Assembly (NCBI GenBank): GCA_023253295.1
Contig: JALRGZ010000003.1
Coordinates: forward strand, 1 to 5,198
Length of the DNA stretch: 5,198 bases
Reading direction: 5' to 3'
Source: Flavobacterium sp.
GTDB lineage: Bacteria; Bacteroidota; Bacteroidia; Flavobacteriales; Flavobacteriaceae
The notes below the pieces were generated by a model. It had not been told where the DNA came from. It ran no database searches and was given only the letters and a program-made list of their open reading frames with translations. Made by a program: the position numbers and the translations under genes. Position 1 is the stretch's first letter; every line of letters begins with the position of its first letter. Below are positions 3,763 to 5,198 of the stretch, piece after piece.

Positions 3763-5198
3763 ATGATAATGCAAAATTCAGAAATCAAAACTACGTGTTC
3801 ATATTGTGGAGTAGGATGCGGAATCATTGTAAGCAAGGATTCAAGCAATGGGGTTACAGTAAAAGGAGACATAGATCACCCGGTAAACAGAGGTATGCTT
3901 TGTTCTAAAGGAATGAACCTTCATTATGTAGCTAACGATACTTCTGACAGAATTCTTTTCCCGGAAATGCGTTGGAGTAAATCACATCCAATGGAACGTG
4001 TTACTTGGGATGAAGGATTGGATCGTGCTGCTGCTGTATTTTCTTCCATCATAAAAAAACATGGCCCGGATAGTGTAGGTTTTTACATTTCAGGACAATG
4101 TTTAACCGAAGAATACTATTTAGTAAATAAACTGGTAAAAGGTTTTTTAAAAACCAACAATATAGATACCAACTCCCGACTTTGTATGAGTTCGGCTGTG
4201 GCAGGTTACAAAAAAACTTTTGGTGAGGATTCTGTGCCAATTGCTTATGAAGACATCGAATTAGCCGATACTTTCTTAATTACAGGAGCCAATCCTGCCT
4301 GGTGCCACCCAATTCTGTTTAGACGTTTAGAGCAACACCGCGAAAAAAATCCGAAAGTAAAGGTAATTGTAATTGATCCCCGCAAAACGGATACTGCTTT
4401 AACAGCTGATTTACACTTACAAATTCTGCCGGGTAGCGATATTATTTTGTACCATGCTTTAGCAAAAAGAATCATTGAAAAAGGTTATACTGATAATGAT
4501 TTTATACGCAATCATACCGAAAATTTTAACGCCTATAAAGATGTAGTCCTTGCAACATCTTTGGAAAGATCTTCCCAATTATGCGGGATTTCAATAAAAG
4601 AAATTGATTTAGCCGCCGATTTAATCGGTAAAGCCGAAGGATTTCTTTCGCTTTGGGCAATGGGATTGAATCAAAGTGCAGTGGGAGTAGATAAAAATAC
4701 TGCTTTACTCAATATTTCTTTATTAACAGGACACATTGGGAAACCGGGTTCCGGTCCGTTTTCACTTACTGGACAACCTAATGCTATGGGCGGAAGAGAA
4801 GTAGGTGGAATGGCTAATTTATTAGCTGTTCACAGAGAGTTAGCGAATCCTGAACACCGTCAGGAAGTAGCTGATTTTTGGGGTGTGGATTCCATTTCCG
4901 AAAAACCGGGTTTGACAGCAACCGAAATGTTTGAAGCTCTGGAATCCGGAAAAATGAAAGCGGTTTGGGTTATTTGCACCAATCCAATGGTGAGTTTACC
5001 CAATTCCAGACAAGCCGAAAGAGCTTTGAAAAATGCCAAATTTGTAGTCGTTCAGGAAATCTCACATAATGCCGATACAGCTAAATTTGCCGATTTATTA
5101 CTTCCTGCTGCGGGATGGCTGGAAAAAGAAGGTACAATGACCAATTCTGAAAGACGAATTTCTTATCTGCCTAAAGGAATTAATGCTCCGGGAGAAGC
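3763..5198 (+). CDS. nasA: Molybdopterin nitrate reductase catalytic subunit, NasA/NarB/NapA type (5' part, runs off the right edge)
   Basis: The frame is open for 478 codons to the window end. An in-frame TAA at 3751 limits the start to ATG 3763 or ATG 3769 (MIMQNSEIK or MQNSEIK), with no Shine-Dalgarno sequence. The N-terminus carries a [4Fe-4S] site with Cys12, Cys15, Cys19 and Cys47, followed by the conserved Lys49 that relays electrons to the pterin. NSRLCMSSAVAGY gives Cys141 as the molybdenum ligand, in the NasA/NarB/NapA pattern and not the Cys/Sec-His pattern of formate dehydrogenases. ANPAWCHPILFRRLEQHR, VIDPRKTDTA, LPGSD and TGQPNAMGGREVGG (336-349) are cofactor-binding segments typical of assimilatory enzymes. 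No Tat signal is present, so the enzyme should be cytoplasmic and reduce nitrate to nitrite for nitrogen assimilation. The electron donor and any C-terminal fused domains lie beyond the window. It is divergent from the chlorite dismutase gene and probably shares its control region. Confidence 0.88.
   Translation, partial: MIMQNSEIKTTCSYCGVGCGIIVSKDSSNGVTVKGDIDHPVNRGMLCSKGMNLHYVANDTSDRILFPEMRWSKSHPMERVTWDEGLDRAAAVFSSIIKKHGPDSVGFYISGQCLTEEYYLVNKLVKGFLKTNNIDTNSRLCMSSAVAGYKKTFGEDSVPIAYEDIELADTFLITGANPAWCHPILFRRLEQHREKNPKVKVIVIDPRKTDTALTADLHLQILPGSDIILYHALAKRIIEKGYTDNDFIRNHTENFNAYKDVVLATSLERSSQLCGISIKEIDLAADLIGKAEGFLSLWAMGLNQSAVGVDKNTALLNISLLTGHIGKPGSGPFSLTGQPNAMGGREVGGMANLLAVHRELANPEHRQEVADFWGVDSISEKPGLTATEMFEALESGKMKAVWVICTNPMVSLPNSRQAERALKNAKFVVVQEISHNADTAKFADLLLPAAGWLEKEGTMTNSERRISYLPKGINAPGE

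Noticed and set aside
4049..4475. Two minus-strand open frames (4049-4240 and 4245-4475)
   Set aside because: Both are antisense to the nitrate reductase gene, covering its molybdenum-ligand and cofactor-binding segments, and show no protein-like motif.
3763..5198. Formate dehydrogenase as an alternative identity for the molybdoenzyme
   Set aside because: The metal-ligand region is NSRLCMSSAVAGY with no Cys/Sec-His pair, and GQPNAMGGREVGG is typical of assimilatory nitrate reductases.

Overview
The window looks like chromosomal DNA from a Bacteroidota bacterium of the family Flavobacteriaceae, probably Flavobacterium-like. Supporting signs are strongly AT-rich intergenic DNA, almost no Shine-Dalgarno sequences, candidate TAnnTTTG promoter boxes, a type IX secretion (T9SS) type A sorting domain, and small secreted and outer-membrane proteins of flavobacterial style. 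No RNA gene, insertion sequence or CRISPR array was seen.

Left part (1-1447, minus strand): a tightly packed, leftward-transcribed surface-protein operon. It starts at 1447 with a small T9SS sorting-domain protein. A 4-nt ATGA overlap leads to a 213-residue outer-membrane barrel-like protein. Eight bases further on comes the N-terminal part of a secreted protein of the 'KGITYQAV..' type. That third gene breaks off after 70 residues, and the DNA to its left (1-134) carries an unrelated lysine-rich open frame with no start. This looks like a deletion, recombination or assembly junction.

Middle (1448-2996): a divergent, AT-rich control region of about 300 bp holds short direct and inverted repeats. 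It is followed by a plus-strand gene for a membrane-embedded AraC-type regulator (about seven N-terminal transmembrane segments plus a C-terminal double HTH). A strong bidirectional hairpin terminator separates this gene from the convergent gene to its right.

Right part (3016-5198): a divergent pair. On the minus strand is a short (182-residue) chlorite dismutase-family haem protein with both the expected proximal His and the distal Arg. On the plus strand is the first 478 codons of a molybdopterin nitrate reductase of the NasA/NarB/NapA type, running off the window. The roughly 200 bp between them contain a perfect 13-bp inverted repeat, a further copy of its half-site near the chlorite dismutase start, and a second long inverted repeat. 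Nitrate reductases can turn chlorate into chlorite, and chlorite dismutase destroys chlorite, so the pair makes sense as a reductase with its detoxifying partner. The nitrate reductase and chlorite dismutase assignments rest on visible motifs; the joint regulation and joint function are inferences.
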